This document shows positions 34,246-43,855 of a stretch of 51,806 nucleotides of DNA, in pieces. The stretch lies in NCBI GenBank assembly GCA_947630215.1, contig CANRGX010000012.1, forward strand, positions 1-51,806, in the 5' to 3' direction. A program made the translations under genes and the position numbers. The first letter of the stretch is position 1. Every line of letters starts with the position of its first letter. Origin of the DNA: an uncultured Eisenbergiella sp. (lineage in GTDB: Bacteria; Bacillota; Clostridia; Lachnospirales; Lachnospiraceae). The notes under the pieces are model-generated. The model searched no databases and was not told the origin of the DNA. It saw only the letters and a list, made by a program, of their open reading frames with translations.

Positions 34246-34265
34246 AGTTTAGTAAACTGTATAAT
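34246..34265 (+). promoter_or_regulatory. TATAAT box with adjoining 13-bp palindrome before purE
   Basis: TATAAT lies at 34260-34265. Directly before it, 34246-34258 is a perfect 6-1-6 palindrome (AGTTTA-G-TAAACT). No good -35 stands at the right distance, so the promoter may need an activator or the palindrome may be an operator for purine control. Confidence 0.45.
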
Positions 34266-34313
34266 GATTGGAGCGACAGTTGCCAAAGAGGAACAGACAG
34301 GAGGACGGCAGAT

Positions 34314-34820
34314 ATGGCACAGGTCAGTATTGTGATGGGCAGCGATTCCGATATGCCTGTCATGGCGAAGGCGGCGGAGATACTCGACGGGTTCGGGATC
34401 TCCTATGAAATGCGCATCCTTTCCGCGCACCGTATGCCGGATCTTTTTTTTGAGTATGCCAGGACGGCGCCGGAGCGCGGGGTGAAGGTCATTATCGCGG
34501 GCGCGGGCATGGCGGCGCATCTGCCGGGCATGTGCGCGGCGCTTTTCCCTCTGCCGGTCATCGGAGTTCCGATGCACACCACGTCTCTGGGCGGCAGGGA
34601 TTCTCTCTATTCCATCGTGCAGATGCCCTCCGGGATTCCGGTGGCCACCGTGGCTATCAACGGCGGCGCCAACGCGGGGATTCTGGCGGCAAAAATTCTG
34701 GCGGTATCCGATCCGGTTCTTCTGGAGAAGCTAAAGGCCTACAGTCAGAACATGAAGGAAAGCGTTGCGAAAAAGGACGAGGCGCTGCAGGCCGCCGGCT
34801 GGAAAGCGTATCAGAAGTAA
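34314..34820 (+). CDS. purE: N5-carboxyaminoimidazole ribonucleotide mutase, PurE
   Basis: A 168-residue class-I PurE. The family signatures [37 protein letters not shown] and [12 protein letters not shown] are all present. It rearranges N5-CAIR to CAIR in purine synthesis. AGGAGG precedes ATG 34314. The longer open frame back to 34116 overlaps the peptidase gene and is not real. It opens the pur operon. Confidence 0.95.
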   Translation: MAQVSIVMGSDSDMPVMAKAAEILDGFGISYEMRILSAHRMPDLFFEYARTAPERGVKVIIAGAGMAAHLPGMCAALFPLPVIGVPMHTTSLGGRDSLYSIVQMPSGIPVATVAINGGANAGILAAKILAVSDPVLLEKLKAYSQNMKESVAKKDEALQAAGWKAYQK

Positions 34821-34843
34821 CGCGCAACAAGACGGAGGTACAT

Positions 34844-35869
34844 ATGGACTATAAGAGTTCAGGCGTAGATATTGAGGCCGGCTACCGGTCGGTGGAGCTG
34901 ATGAAGCAGTACGTGAAGAAAACCGTGCGTCCGGAGGTACTGGGCGGGATCGGCGGTTTTTCCGGCGCGTTTTCCATGGAGCGCTTTCAGGGCATGGAAA
35001 AACCCACGCTGGTTTCCGGCACCGACGGCGTGGGCACCAAGCTGAAGCTGGCGTTTCTGATGGACAGGCACGATACCGTGGGCATTGACTGTGTGGCCAT
35101 GTGCGTCAACGATATTGCCTGCGCCGGAGGAGAACCGCTGTTTTTCCTGGATTATATCGCCTGCGGAAAGAATTATCCGGAGAAGATTGCCGCCATCGTC
35201 AAGGGCGTGGCGGACGGCTGCGTGCAGGCGGGCGCGGCGCTGATCGGCGGTGAGACGGCGGAGATGCCCGGTTTTTATCCGGAGGAGGAATACGATCTGG
35301 CGGGGTTTGCCGTGGGGATCGTGGATCAGAAGGATCTGATCACCGGCGAAAATCTGCGGGAGGGAGACGTGCTCATCGGTCTGGCCAGTTCCGGCGTACA
35401 TTCCAACGGGTTTTCCCTGGTGCGCAAAGTGTTTGAAATGACCCGGGAGAGCCTGGACACCTACTATGAAGAACTGGGCGGCACCCTGGGGGAGACGCTG
35501 CTTTCCCCGACCAAAATTTACGTCAGGGCCTTAAAGGCCGTAAAGGACGCGGGTGTGACGATAAAGGCCTGCAGCCATATCACCGGCGGCGGTTTTTATG
35601 AAAACGTGCCCCGTATGCTTCGGGAGGGCACCCGGGCCGTGATCCGCAAGGACAGCTACGAGGTTCCCGCCATTTTCCGCCTGCTGGCCCAAAAAGGCGG
35701 AATTGAAGAAAAAATCATGTATAATACCTACAATATGGGGATCGGCATGGTGGCCGCAGTGGATCCGGCCGACGCCGATAAAACCATGGAGGCCGTCCGG
35801 GCCGCCGGAGAGACCCCGTATGTGATCGGCCGGATCGAGGCCGGGGAAAAGGGAGTCGTTCTATGCTGA
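34844..35869 (+). CDS. purM: Phosphoribosylformylglycinamidine cyclo-ligase, PurM
   Basis: A 341-residue AIR synthetase. It has [20 protein letters not shown] at the start, then [41 protein letters not shown] and [21 protein letters not shown], all diagnostic. It closes FGAM to AIR using ATP. GGAGG precedes ATG 34844, 23 bases after purE. The stop overlaps the purN start. Confidence 0.96.
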   Translation: MDYKSSGVDIEAGYRSVELMKQYVKKTVRPEVLGGIGGFSGAFSMERFQGMEKPTLVSGTDGVGTKLKLAFLMDRHDTVGIDCVAMCVNDIACAGGEPLFFLDYIACGKNYPEKIAAIVKGVADGCVQAGAALIGGETAEMPGFYPEEEYDLAGFAVGIVDQKDLITGENLREGDVLIGLASSGVHSNGFSLVRKVFEMTRESLDTYYEELGGTLGETLLSPTKIYVRALKAVKDAGVTIKACSHITGGGFYENVPRMLREGTRAVIRKDSYEVPAIFRLLAQKGGIEEKIMYNTYNMGIGMVAAVDPADADKTMEAVRAAGETPYVIGRIEAGEKGVVLC

Positions 35870-36486
35870 AGCTGCTGGTATGTGTGTCGGGAGGCGGAAC
35901 CAATCTGCAGGCAATTCTGGACGCCATCGACGAAGGACGTATCACCAACGCCCGGGTGGAGTGGGTGATCAGCAACAATGCCGGCGCCTACGCGCTGCAG
36001 CGCGCCAGAGAGCGGGGCATCGACGCCCAGTGTCTTTCCCCGAAGGCATTTGAAAGCAGGGAAGCCTTTCACCGGGCATTTGTGGAAAAGGTACGGGGAC
36101 TCAACCCGGATCTGATCGTACTGGCCGGTTTTCTGGTGGCCGTCCCGCCGGCTATGGTGGAGGCGTTTCCGGGCCGGATTATCAACATCCATCCGTCTCT
36201 GATTCCTTCCTTCTGCGGCGTGGGCTATTACGGGCTGCGGGTGCATGAGGCGGTGCTGGCATACGGCGTGAAGGTGACGGGTGCCACCGTGCACTTTGTG
36301 GACGCCGGGATGGATACCGGCCCGATCCTTTTGCAGAAGGCAGTGGAGGTGCATCAGGAGGATACCCCCCAGACTCTGCAGCGCAGAGTGATGGAAGAAG
36401 CGGAGTGGCAGATTCTGCCCCAGGCGATTGATCTGATAGCCAACGGCAGGATCACTTTGGAGGAAAGAAGGGTTAGGATCCGATGA
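35863..36486 (+). CDS. purN: Phosphoribosylglycinamide formyltransferase, PurN
   Basis: A 207-residue GAR transformylase. It begins [31 protein letters not shown] and [18 protein letters not shown] carry the active-site Asn, His and Asp. It uses 10-formyl-THF to formylate GAR. The ATG overlaps the end of purM by seven bases, and the stop overlaps purD (ATGA). Confidence 0.95.
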   Translation: MLKLLVCVSGGGTNLQAILDAIDEGRITNARVEWVISNNAGAYALQRARERGIDAQCLSPKAFESREAFHRAFVEKVRGLNPDLIVLAGFLVAVPPAMVEAFPGRIINIHPSLIPSFCGVGYYGLRVHEAVLAYGVKVTGATVHFVDAGMDTGPILLQKAVEVHQEDTPQTLQRRVMEEAEWQILPQAIDLIANGRITLEERRVRIR

Positions 36487-37763
36487 AGGTACTGATTGTG
36501 GGAAGCGGCGGCAGGGAACACGCCATCGCGGCCAGCGTGGCCAAAAGCGGCAAGGTGGATCAGATCTACTGCGCCCCCGGCAATGCGGGCATCGGGCAGA
36601 TTGCCCAGTGCGTTCCCATCGGCGCCATGGAGTTTGACCGGTTGACGGCCTTTGCGAAAGAAAAGGCGGTGGATCTGGTCATAGTCGGGATGGACGATCC
36701 TCTGGTAGGAGGATTGGTGGATGCGATGGAGGCGGAGAACATCCGCGTATTCGGGCCCAGGAAGAACGCCGCCCTGCTGGAGGGCAGCAAGGCGTTTTCC
36801 AAGGATCTGATGAAAAAATATCACATTCCGACGGCGGACTATGCGATCTTTTCCCAGGCGGAGGACGCGCTGGAATATCTGCATACCAGGGCGAAATTTC
36901 CGGTGGTGCTCAAGGCCGACGGGCTGGCGCTGGGAAAGGGCGTGCTGATCTGCAATACGCTGCAGGAAGCAGAGGACGGTGTGTGCGCCATCATGACGGA
37001 ACGGCGGTTCGGCTCCGCCGGCAGTCAAATCGTCATAGAGGAGTTTTTGACCGGCCGGGAGGTTTCCGTTTTGTCCTTTGTGGACGGAAAGACCATCCGG
37101 ATCATGTCCTCGGCCCAGGATCACAAACGCGCCCTGGACGGCGACAAGGGGCTGAACACGGGCGGCATGGGGAATTTCTCCCCGTCTCCCTTTTATACAA
37201 AGGAAGTGGACGACTTCTGCCGGAAATACATTTACCAGGCCACCGTGGACGCCATGGCGGCGGAGGGGCGTCCTTTTAAGGGCGTGATCTTTTTCGGCCT
37301 GATGCTGACGGACGACGGCCCCAAGGTACTGGAATACAACGCGAGGTTTGGGGATCCGGAGGCCCAGGTGGTGCTGCCGCGGATGAAAAACGACATCATC
37401 GACGTCTGCAACGCCTGCATCGACGGCACACTGGATCAGCTGGATCTGCAGTTTGAAGACAACGCGGCGGTCTGCGTGGTGCTGGCCTCGGAGGGATATC
37501 CAGTGAAATATGAAAAGGGATTTCCCATAACGGGTCTGGAAAGGTTCGAGGGAAAAACGGATTATTTCTGTTTCCACGCCGGGACGAAGCTGGACGCGGA
37601 CGGAAAGACCGTGCTGACAAACGGCGGCAGGGTGCTGGGCGTCACCGCCACGGGCGCGACGCTGCAGGAGGCGCGGAAAAAAGCCTATGAAGCCACGGAG
37701 TGGGTCGATTTTGCGAACAAATATATGAGACACGACATCGGCAAAGCCATAGAGGAAGCGTGA
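36483..37763 (+). CDS. purD: Phosphoribosylamine-glycine ligase, PurD
   Basis: A 426-residue ATP-grasp enzyme that makes GAR from phosphoribosylamine and glycine. Diagnostic pieces are [16 protein letters not shown], the ATP-binding FPVVLKADGLALGKGVLI, AQDHKRALDGDKGLNTGGMG and LEYNARFGDPEAQVVL. It is the last gene of purE-M-N-D. purH, usually near purN and purD in Firmicutes, is not present here. Confidence 0.96.
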   Translation: MKVLIVGSGGREHAIAASVAKSGKVDQIYCAPGNAGIGQIAQCVPIGAMEFDRLTAFAKEKAVDLVIVGMDDPLVGGLVDAMEAENIRVFGPRKNAALLEGSKAFSKDLMKKYHIPTADYAIFSQAEDALEYLHTRAKFPVVLKADGLALGKGVLICNTLQEAEDGVCAIMTERRFGSAGSQIVIEEFLTGREVSVLSFVDGKTIRIMSSAQDHKRALDGDKGLNTGGMGNFSPSPFYTKEVDDFCRKYIYQATVDAMAAEGRPFKGVIFFGLMLTDDGPKVLEYNARFGDPEAQVVLPRMKNDIIDVCNACIDGTLDQLDLQFEDNAAVCVVLASEGYPVKYEKGFPITGLERFEGKTDYFCFHAGTKLDADGKTVLTNGGRVLGVTATGATLQEARKKAYEATEWVDFANKYMRHDIGKAIEEA

Positions 37764-37806
37764 GCCGGACACCGGGACGGCAAAAAAATCAAAAGAGGAT
37801 GGAAAA

Positions 37807-38997
37807 ATGAAAAGAGAGAGAAAGGACACGAAAACACATTTTTACAAGCTGACAAGGCCCCTGTGCTGCGCACTGGCCGTGCTGTGCATACTCTGGGCGT
37901 TTCCCTCGGAGGTGCGGGCCGTGCCTTTAAGCAGCAATCCCAGCGGAACCTCCCAGCCTGGCGGGGCAGGAGCCGGGGACGGCGGCAATGAAGAAGCAGG
38001 TGCAAACGGAGAGGAAGGCGGCCAGGAACAGTCGCAGGATACGGCTGCACAGGGAACGGTTACCAGCGTGACCGTGACAGAGGAAAGCGTGAACGTGCGC
38101 AGCGACGCGGGAACCGGCGCCAGCAAGGTGGGCAGCGTCAGACGCGGCATGGAGCTTTCTGTGAGCGGACAGAAGGACGACAGCAGCGGGATTGCCTGGT
38201 ATCAGGTAAGCTATGAGAGCAACGGCAGTACGGTCACCGGATATATCCGTTCCGACATGGTGCAGGCGCATATGGCGGAGCCGGAGCCGGAACCGGCGGA
38301 AACGCAGCCCCAGGAGACCGAGCCGGAAAGCGAGTTGGAACAGGAGCCGGAAGCGCCCGCAGAGGAATACTATGTGGCGTTTGAGGACGACGGCAACGGC
38401 GGTAGCGCCTGGTATCTGCATGACAATACCATGGGGACCCGGTACAGCGTCACCGAACTGTTAAATGCCGAACAGATCAATCAGAACAATGAGAGCCTGA
38501 TGGAGGAGCAGACCGGCAGACTGAAACTGGTCATCATTGTGATGGCGGTCGTGATTCTCATTCTGATTGTGGCGGTCACCGTTTTCCTCATTAAGCTCAA
38601 AAACGCTTACGACGATGACTATGAAGACGACGAGGATGAGGACGACGAAGACGAGGAGGAGGAGGAAGACGAGGACGACGAAGACGAACGTCCCAGACGC
38701 CGGTTCTTCTCCAGAAGATCCTCCCGCGAGGACGACGAGGATGAGGACGAGGAGGAGGAAGAAGACGAGGACGACGAGGAGGAAGAAGACTCCAGAGCCG
38801 CCCGCCGCGCCCGCAAATCCTCCAGGGAAAAGCAGACGAAGGCTTCCCGGAAATCCCGTTATGAGGATGAGGAAGACGACGAGGAAGAAGCGCCGCGCCG
38901 GAAAAAATCCTCCGAGGACGGGGACGACGGCAGCTGGCAGTCCAAAAATTTCCTCAACGACGACGATCTGGAATTTGAATTTCTCGATCTGAAATAA
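37807..38997 (+). CDS. SH3 membrane protein with an extreme acidic tail
   Basis: A 396-residue protein: signal peptide (1-38), Gly/Glu-rich linker, SH3b-like domain (about 83-147, VTEESVNVRSDAGTGASKVGSV), an EP-rich linker, a membrane helix (about 239-264, LVIIVMAVVILILIVAVTVF) and then a cytoplasmic tail. The tail (269-362) is almost all Asp and Glu, broken by RRR clusters, and it ends with a short conserved-looking LNDDDLEFEFLDLK. Orientation is thus SH3 outside, acidic tail inside. GAGGATGG precedes the ATG. The codons of the tail make a purine-rich GA-repeat from about 38611 to 38890. Function unknown; a link between wall and cytoplasm is inference. Confidence 0.75.
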   Translation: MKRERKDTKTHFYKLTRPLCCALAVLCILWAFPSEVRAVPLSSNPSGTSQPGGAGAGDGGNEEAGANGEEGGQEQSQDTAAQGTVTSVTVTEESVNVRSDAGTGASKVGSVRRGMELSVSGQKDDSSGIAWYQVSYESNGSTVTGYIRSDMVQAHMAEPEPEPAETQPQETEPESELEQEPEAPAEEYYVAFEDDGNGGSAWYLHDNTMGTRYSVTELLNAEQINQNNESLMEEQTGRLKLVIIVMAVVILILIVAVTVFLIKLKNAYDDDYEDDEDEDDEDEEEEEDEDDEDERPRRRFFSRRSSREDDEDEDEEEEEDEDDEEEEDSRAARRARKSSREKQTKASRKSRYEDEEDDEEEAPRRKKSSEDGDDGSWQSKNFLNDDDLEFEFLDLK

Positions 38998-39017
38998 ACC
39001 CGGAAAGGGACGATGGC

Positions 39018-39051
39018 AAAGGCCGGCTTGCGCGTGCGCATACCGGCCTTT
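39018..39051. terminator. Hairpin after the acidic-tail protein gene
   Basis: AAAGGCCGG (39018-39026) pairs with CCGGCCTTT (39043-39051), and the loop contains a further TGCGC/GCGCA pairing. It lacks a long T-run, so termination may be weak. Confidence 0.5.
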
Positions 39052-39073
39052 GTTGATAGAAAGATGGCGGCGC

Positions 39074-39113
39074 TTGACGTTTCCTATGTTTTTTGTTATA
39101 GTTTTTCTATAAC
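39074..39113 (+). promoter_or_regulatory. Promoter and operator of the GntR-clpC-radA cluster
   Basis: TTGACG (39074-39079) and TATAGT (39097-39102) are 17 bases apart. A perfect inverted repeat GTTATAG-TTTTT-CTATAAC (39095-39113) covers the -10. A repressor bound there would exclude polymerase; the GntR protein encoded next is the obvious candidate. Confidence 0.75.
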
Positions 39114-39167
39114 AGTGAAAAGATAAGAGCAGGCCGGCTTGCATATACTTGCGGCAGGGAGGAAAAG

Positions 39168-39542
39168 ATGCTGATTGAGATTGATTTTAACAGTGAGGAA
39201 GCGCTGTATATCCAGCTTCGCAACCGCATTATCATGGGGATCGCCGCCAACGAACTGCAGGAGGGGGACGTCCTTCCCAGCGTGCGGCAGCTTGCCGAAA
39301 CCATCGGCATCAACATGCATACTGTGAACAAAGCGTATACGGTCCTAAAACAGGAGGGCTTTGTCAAGGTGGACAGGCGGCGCGGCGCGGTGATCGCCAT
39401 TGACGCAGCACGGCTGGAAAACGTGGAGGAAATGCGCCGGGAGCTGCAGGTGATCCTGGCAAAGGCGAGCTGCCGGAATATTTCCCGGCAGGAGGTGCAT
39501 GCTCTTATCGATGAGATTTATGAAGGGTATGGAGGAAATTGA
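39168..39542 (+). CDS. GntR family regulator (YtrA type) upstream of clpC
   Basis: A 124-residue regulator with a winged helix-turn-helix (about 10-75, ALYIQLRNRIIMGIAANELQEGDVLPSVRQLAETIG) and a short helical tail. There is no effector domain. GCAGGGAGGAAAAG precedes the ATG. The clpC gene begins three bases after its stop and takes its ribosome site from the last codons (GGAGG), so both are one transcript. In Bacillus the corresponding place is held by ctsR-mcsA-mcsB; this protein may do the regulator's job here (inference). Confidence 0.88.
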   Translation: MLIEIDFNSEEALYIQLRNRIIMGIAANELQEGDVLPSVRQLAETIGINMHTVNKAYTVLKQEGFVKVDRRRGAVIAIDAARLENVEEMRRELQVILAKASCRNISRQEVHALIDEIYEGYGGN

Positions 39543-39545
39543 TCT

Positions 39546-41999
39546 ATGCAGTCACAGTTTACGGATAAAGCGCGAACCGCTTTGCTTCTGGCCGGAAAGG
39601 CGGCCCGGAGCCTGCATCAGAGCTATACGGGAACGGAGCATATTTTATACGGTCTGATCAAAGAGGGAACGGGAGTGGCGGCCAGGGTGCTGCTGGAAAA
39701 CGGCGCTTTGGAGGAAACGATCCGGGAGATGATCCGGGATCTGATCGCGCCGGAAGGGAACGTCTTTGTGGCGGAGCGGGACGGGTATTCCCCCAGGGCC
39801 CAGGAGGTGCTGGACGAGAGCCACAGGCAGGCCCGGCGGGCGGGCAGTGTGCTGACCGGGACGGAACACATCCTGCTGGCGCTGCTGGGAGACGGAGACA
39901 ACGTGGCGGTGCGGATTATGAACACCCTGTCCTTGCCGGTGCAGAAAATCTATAACGATACGCTGCTTGCCATCGGGCAGGATCCGGCGGCCCGCCGGGA
40001 GGACGGGGGAAAGAAGCCCCGTCGGAAAGGCGGGACGGCGACATTGGAATTATACAGCCGGGATCTGACGAAGCTGGCGGAGGAGGGCAAACTGGATCCT
40101 GTCATCGGCAGGCAGGAGGAAATCCGGCGCGTCATTCAGATTCTGAGCCGCCGGACAAAGAACAATCCCTGTCTGGTGGGGGAGCCGGGCGTTGGCAAAA
40201 CCGCCATTGTGGAGGGTCTGTCCGCGCGCATTGTGGCCGGGGACGTGCCCGACACCGTGAAGAATAAGCGCGTCCTCATGCTGGATCTGTCCGGTATGAT
40301 TGCGGGGAGCAAATACCGGGGCGAATTTGAGGAGCGGATCAAAAAGGTGATCCGGGAGGTCATTGAAGACGGAAATATTCTGCTGTTTCTGGATGAGATC
40401 CATACGCTCATCGGCGCGGGCGGCGCGGAGGGGGCCATCGACGCCTCCAACATTCTCAAGCCGTCCCTGGCCAGAGGGGAAATCCAGCTGATCGGCGCCA
40501 CCACCATTGAGGAGTACCGCAAATACGTGGAGCGGGACGCCGCGCTGGAGCGCCGGTTCCAGCCCGTCAACGTGGAGGAGCCTTCGGAAGCGGAAGCAGT
40601 GGAAATTCTGAAGGGAATCGCCCGCAAATACGAGGAACATCACAACGTGACCATCCGGCCCGAGGCCCTGGAGGCTGCGGTGAAGCTGTCCAATCGGTAT
40701 ATCAACGACAGAAAGCTACCGGATAAGGCCATCGATCTGATGGACGAGGCCAGCGCCGCCGTGCGCTTAAAGCGGATGCAGTCCCCCCGGGAGGAAAACG
40801 AACTGCTGGAGCGGATCGAAAAGCTGGACGCGCAGATAGAGCGCTCCATCCGCATGGAGGTATACGCCCAGGCGGGAGAGCTGAAAAAACAGCAGGACGA
40901 ACTGCTGGAGCGGTATGAAAAGGCGGTGCGCCGGCGGGAACGCAGACAGGAAAAGAACGGGCTGTGCGTGACAGAAGACGATATCGCGGAGGTCGTTTCC
41001 GTCTGGACCAAAATTCCGCTGTCCAAGCTGACGGAAAAGGAAGGGGAACGGCTGATGAAGCTGGAATCCCTTCTCCACAAGCGGGTCGTGGGACAGCAGG
41101 AGGCCGTGAACGCGGTGGCCAAGGCCATGCGCCGGGGCAGAGTGGGCCTGCAGGATCCCAGAAGGCCCATCGGTTCCTTCCTGTTTCTGGGCCCTACCGG
41201 CGTCGGCAAGACCGAACTTTCCAAGGCGCTGGCGGAGGCGATGTTCGGATCGGAAAACGCGCTGATCCGGGTGGATATGTCGGAATATATGGAGGGACAT
41301 TCCGTTTCCAAAATGATCGGATCGCCGCCCGGTTATGTGGGCTTTGACGACGGCGGCCAGCTCTCGGAAAAGGTGCGTCGCAATCCCTATTCCGTGGTGC
41401 TTTTCGACGAGGTGGAAAAGGCCCATCCCGATGTGTTCAATATTCTGCTGCAGGTGCTGGACGACGGGCATATCACCGACTCCAGGGGGCGGAAAGTGAA
41501 CTTCAAGAACACGGTCATCATCATGACCTCCAACGCGGGCGCCCAGCGGATCGTGGAGCCCAAGAATCTGGGCTTTGCGGCCAAGGAGGACGCGCAGAAG
41601 AACTACGAGAAGATGAAGAACAGCGTGATGGAGGAGGTCAAGCGCCTGTTCCGTCCGGAGTTTCTGAACCGGATCGATGAAATTATGGTGTTCCATCCGC
41701 TCACCACAGAGGACATGAAGCAGATTCTTTCCCTGCTTTCCGAAAATCTGATCAAACGGTGCCGGGAGCAGATGAACATTCATCTGACGCTGACGGCGGC
41801 GCTCAAAGAATATATCGTGGAAAAGCACAGCGATCAGAAGATGGGGGCCCGCCCCCTCAAGCGGGCCGTCCAGACCCTGGTGGAGGACGCGCTGGCGGAG
41901 GAAATCCTCTCCGGCAGGGTGAAGGCGGGGGACAGCGTGAGCGTGGGATGCCGGGAAGGAAAGGTCACGTTTACGGTAAAGGAAAAGACGAAAGGCTGA
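39546..41999 (+). CDS. clpC: ClpC-type AAA+ unfoldase
   Basis: An 817-residue Hsp100 protein. The N-terminal part has two Clp repeats (about 1-145, starting [19 protein letters not shown] and with [14 protein letters not shown] / [14 protein letters not shown]). The first AAA+ module has Walker A GEPGVGKT and [12 protein letters not shown]; a coiled middle domain with a UVR-like segment (about 420-460) follows. The second AAA+ module has GPTGVGKT and [20 protein letters not shown]. It unfolds proteins and passes them to ClpP. It is co-transcribed with the GntR gene, and radA starts ten bases later. Confidence 0.94.
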   Translation: MQSQFTDKARTALLLAGKAARSLHQSYTGTEHILYGLIKEGTGVAARVLLENGALEETIREMIRDLIAPEGNVFVAERDGYSPRAQEVLDESHRQARRAGSVLTGTEHILLALLGDGDNVAVRIMNTLSLPVQKIYNDTLLAIGQDPAARREDGGKKPRRKGGTATLELYSRDLTKLAEEGKLDPVIGRQEEIRRVIQILSRRTKNNPCLVGEPGVGKTAIVEGLSARIVAGDVPDTVKNKRVLMLDLSGMIAGSKYRGEFEERIKKVIREVIEDGNILLFLDEIHTLIGAGGAEGAIDASNILKPSLARGEIQLIGATTIEEYRKYVERDAALERRFQPVNVEEPSEAEAVEILKGIARKYEEHHNVTIRPEALEAAVKLSNRYINDRKLPDKAIDLMDEASAAVRLKRMQSPREENELLERIEKLDAQIERSIRMEVYAQAGELKKQQDELLERYEKAVRRRERRQEKNGLCVTEDDIAEVVSVWTKIPLSKLTEKEGERLMKLESLLHKRVVGQQEAVNAVAKAMRRGRVGLQDPRRPIGSFLFLGPTGVGKTELSKALAEAMFGSENALIRVDMSEYMEGHSVSKMIGSPPGYVGFDDGGQLSEKVRRNPYSVVLFDEVEKAHPDVFNILLQVLDDGHITDSRGRKVNFKNTVIIMTSNAGAQRIVEPKNLGFAAKEDAQKNYEKMKNSVMEEVKRLFRPEFLNRIDEIMVFHPLTTEDMKQILSLLSENLIKRCREQMNIHLTLTAALKEYIVEKHSDQKMGARPLKRAVQTLVEDALAEEILSGRVKAGDSVSVGCREGKVTFTVKEKTKG

Positions 42000-42009
42000 G
42001 AACGGGCAA

Positions 42010-43374
42010 ATGGCGAAAGAGAAAGCAAAGACCGTTTTTTTCTGTCAGGAGTGCGGCTACGAGTCGGCCAAGTGGATGGGCCAGTGCCCGGCCTGCCACG
42101 CCTGGAACTCCCTTGTGGAGGAAACGGTGGTCACGGCCAGAGAGGGCAGAGCTGCCGCCGGGAGGGGCATAACGGGCCGTCCCACGGCGTTGAACGCCAT
42201 TTCCATGGAGGAGGATCTGCGGATCCGTACCGGCATCGAGGAGCTGGATCGGGTGCTGGGAGGCGGAATTGTGGCAGGTTCCCTGACCCTGGTGGGCGGC
42301 GATCCCGGCATTGGGAAATCCACACTTCTTTTGCAGATGTGCCAGAAGCTGGCGGCGCAAAACAGAAAGATTCTCTATGTGTCGGGCGAGGAATCCCTGC
42401 GTCAAATCAAGATGCGGGCGCAGCGGATCGGCAGTTTTTCGGACGCGCTGACGCTGTACTGCGAGACGAACCTGAGCGGGATTGAGACAGTCATCCGGCG
42501 GGAAAAACCGGAGACGGTCATTATCGATTCCATCCAGACCATGTTCAACGAGGAGGTGGGCGCGGCGCCCGGCAGCGTTTCCCAGGTGCGGGAATCCACC
42601 GGCGTTCTGCTGCGCCTGGCAAAGGGACTGGGCATTTCCGTCTTTATTGTGGGTCACGTGACGAAAGAGGGGACGGTGGCAGGCCCGCGGGTACTGGAGC
42701 ATATGGTGGATACCGTGCTCTATTTTGAAGGGGACAGACACGCCTCCTACCGCATTTTGCGCAGCGTCAAAAACCGGTTCGGTTCTACCAACGAAATCGG
42801 CGTTTTTGAAATGCGCCAGGAGGGGCTGGTGGAAGTGAAGAACCCGTCGGAATATATGCTGAACGGCCGGCCGCTGGGGGCCAGCGGTTCCGTGGTCTCC
42901 TGTTCCATGGAGGGAACGAGGCCGATTCTGACGGAAATCCAGGCGCTGGTATGCAGCAGCAATTTCGGGATTCCGCGCAGACAGGCGGCGGGGACGGATT
43001 TCAACCGCGTCAATCTGCTCATGGCCGTGCTGGAAAAGCGGCTGGGGGTACAGATCGGCAACTGCGACGCCTACGTGAACCTGGCCGGCGGGATCAAGAT
43101 CGTGGAACCGGCCATCGATCTGGGGATCGTAATGGCGCTTTTATCCAGCTTTAAAAACAGCCCCGTACCCGACGGTATGCTGGTGTTCGGAGAGGTGGGG
43201 CTGGCCGGAGAGGTCCGGGCGGTCAGCATGGCGCAGGCCCGCGTGCGGGAAGCAAAAAAACTGGGATTTTCCTCCTGCGTCCTGCCCCAGGTCTGTCTGG
43301 AAGGACTGCCTTCTGTCGAAGGAATCCGGCTGCTGGGCGTGCGCAGCGTCCGGGATGTGATGCAGTTTCTTTGA
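42010..43374 (+). CDS. radA: DNA repair protein RadA
   Basis: A 454-residue RadA (Sms). The N-terminal zinc finger uses C12, C15, C26 and C29 (FFCQECGYESAKWMGQCPAC). The ATPase domain has GGDPGIGKS, the RadA-specific KNRFGSTNEIGVFEM box is present, and a Lon-type C-terminal domain follows. RadA helps branch migration during recombinational repair. GAACGGGCAA precedes the ATG. The clpC-radA order is that of many Firmicutes. Confidence 0.96.
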   Translation: MAKEKAKTVFFCQECGYESAKWMGQCPACHAWNSLVEETVVTAREGRAAAGRGITGRPTALNAISMEEDLRIRTGIEELDRVLGGGIVAGSLTLVGGDPGIGKSTLLLQMCQKLAAQNRKILYVSGEESLRQIKMRAQRIGSFSDALTLYCETNLSGIETVIRREKPETVIIDSIQTMFNEEVGAAPGSVSQVRESTGVLLRLAKGLGISVFIVGHVTKEGTVAGPRVLEHMVDTVLYFEGDRHASYRILRSVKNRFGSTNEIGVFEMRQEGLVEVKNPSEYMLNGRPLGASGSVVSCSMEGTRPILTEIQALVCSSNFGIPRRQAAGTDFNRVNLLMAVLEKRLGVQIGNCDAYVNLAGGIKIVEPAIDLGIVMALLSSFKNSPVPDGMLVFGEVGLAGEVRAVSMAQARVREAKKLGFSSCVLPQVCLEGLPSVEGIRLLGVRSVRDVMQFL

Positions 43375-43401
43375 GGAAAGGAAAGCCGGAATAAGAAAAG
43401 G

Positions 43402-43418
43402 GGCCTGTGCGCCAGGCC
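43402..43418. terminator. GC-rich hairpin after radA
   Basis: GGCCTG (43402-43407) pairs with CAGGCC (43413-43418) around a five-base loop. There is no T-run, so termination is uncertain; it lies between radA and the convergent small gene. Confidence 0.4.
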
Positions 43419-43500
43419 TCCTTGACGCAAAAGCCCCTGCAGCGCAAAAGCGCGCGTCGGATCATTTCGCTCGTTTCGTCCGTATTTTTGGCCCGGACGC

Positions 43501-43695
43501 TCAGCCGATGGAGGGGCCGCCGGGGAAACCGGGAAAATAGGCGGGCGGAATGTTTCCGGGGAAGAAAATGCCCATACCGTCCTGCGCGCCGTTTTTGGCC
43601 TCCGGATTTTCCTCGTCTTTGGCTATCGGATTGACGCCGTCTGCGGAGAGTACCGTATCCTCGGCCATGTCATCCGGCTTTTCGTTTTTTTCCAT
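43501..43695 (-). CDS. 64-residue Pro/Gly-rich small protein on the opposite strand
   Basis: A short frame with a perfect ribosome site (AAAGGAGGT six bases before ATG 43695). The first part is acidic (MEKNEKPDDMAEDTV) and hydrophilic; the end is a turn-rich FFPGNIPPAYFPGFPGGPSIG. I know no family. It is not a shadow of another gene: the opposite strand holds no supported gene here. It is convergent with radA and divergent from the kinase gene. Confidence 0.65.
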   Translation of the reverse strand: MEKNEKPDDMAEDTVLSADGVNPIAKDEENPEAKNGAQDGMGIFFPGNIPPAYFPGFPGGPSIG

Positions 43696-43707
43696 GAGAA
43701 CCTCCTT

Positions 43708-43725
43708 TTCCCATCGGAATGGGAA
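43708..43725. promoter_or_regulatory. Inverted repeat in the leader of the small protein gene
   Basis: TTCCCAT (43708-43714) and ATGGGAA (43719-43725) are perfect arms around four bases. On the minus strand the hairpin sits immediately in front of, and touches, the AAAGGAGG ribosome site, so it could control translation of the small protein. Confidence 0.45.
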
Positions 43726-43790
43726 TCCTGTGCGCCGTTTTGTTCACGGCAAAACCGCTGTACGATTGTGCGCAAAAATCATCCGCGCAC

Positions 43791-43819
43791 TTGTAGAATG
43801 CCCCGAAATCCGTTATACT
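43791..43819 (+). promoter_or_regulatory. Promoter of the cytidylate-kinase-like gene
   Basis: TTGTAG (43791-43796) and TATACT (43814-43819) are 17 bases apart. GAAGGAGGGG follows upstream of ATG 43856. Confidence 0.6.
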
Positions 43820-43855
43820 ATAAGCGAGAGGGAAGCAAAAGAAGGAGGGGAATCT

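Noticed and set aside
38619-38816. Poly-serine frame on the minus strand
   Set aside because: It is the complement of the Asp/Glu codon repeats of the acidic-tail protein.
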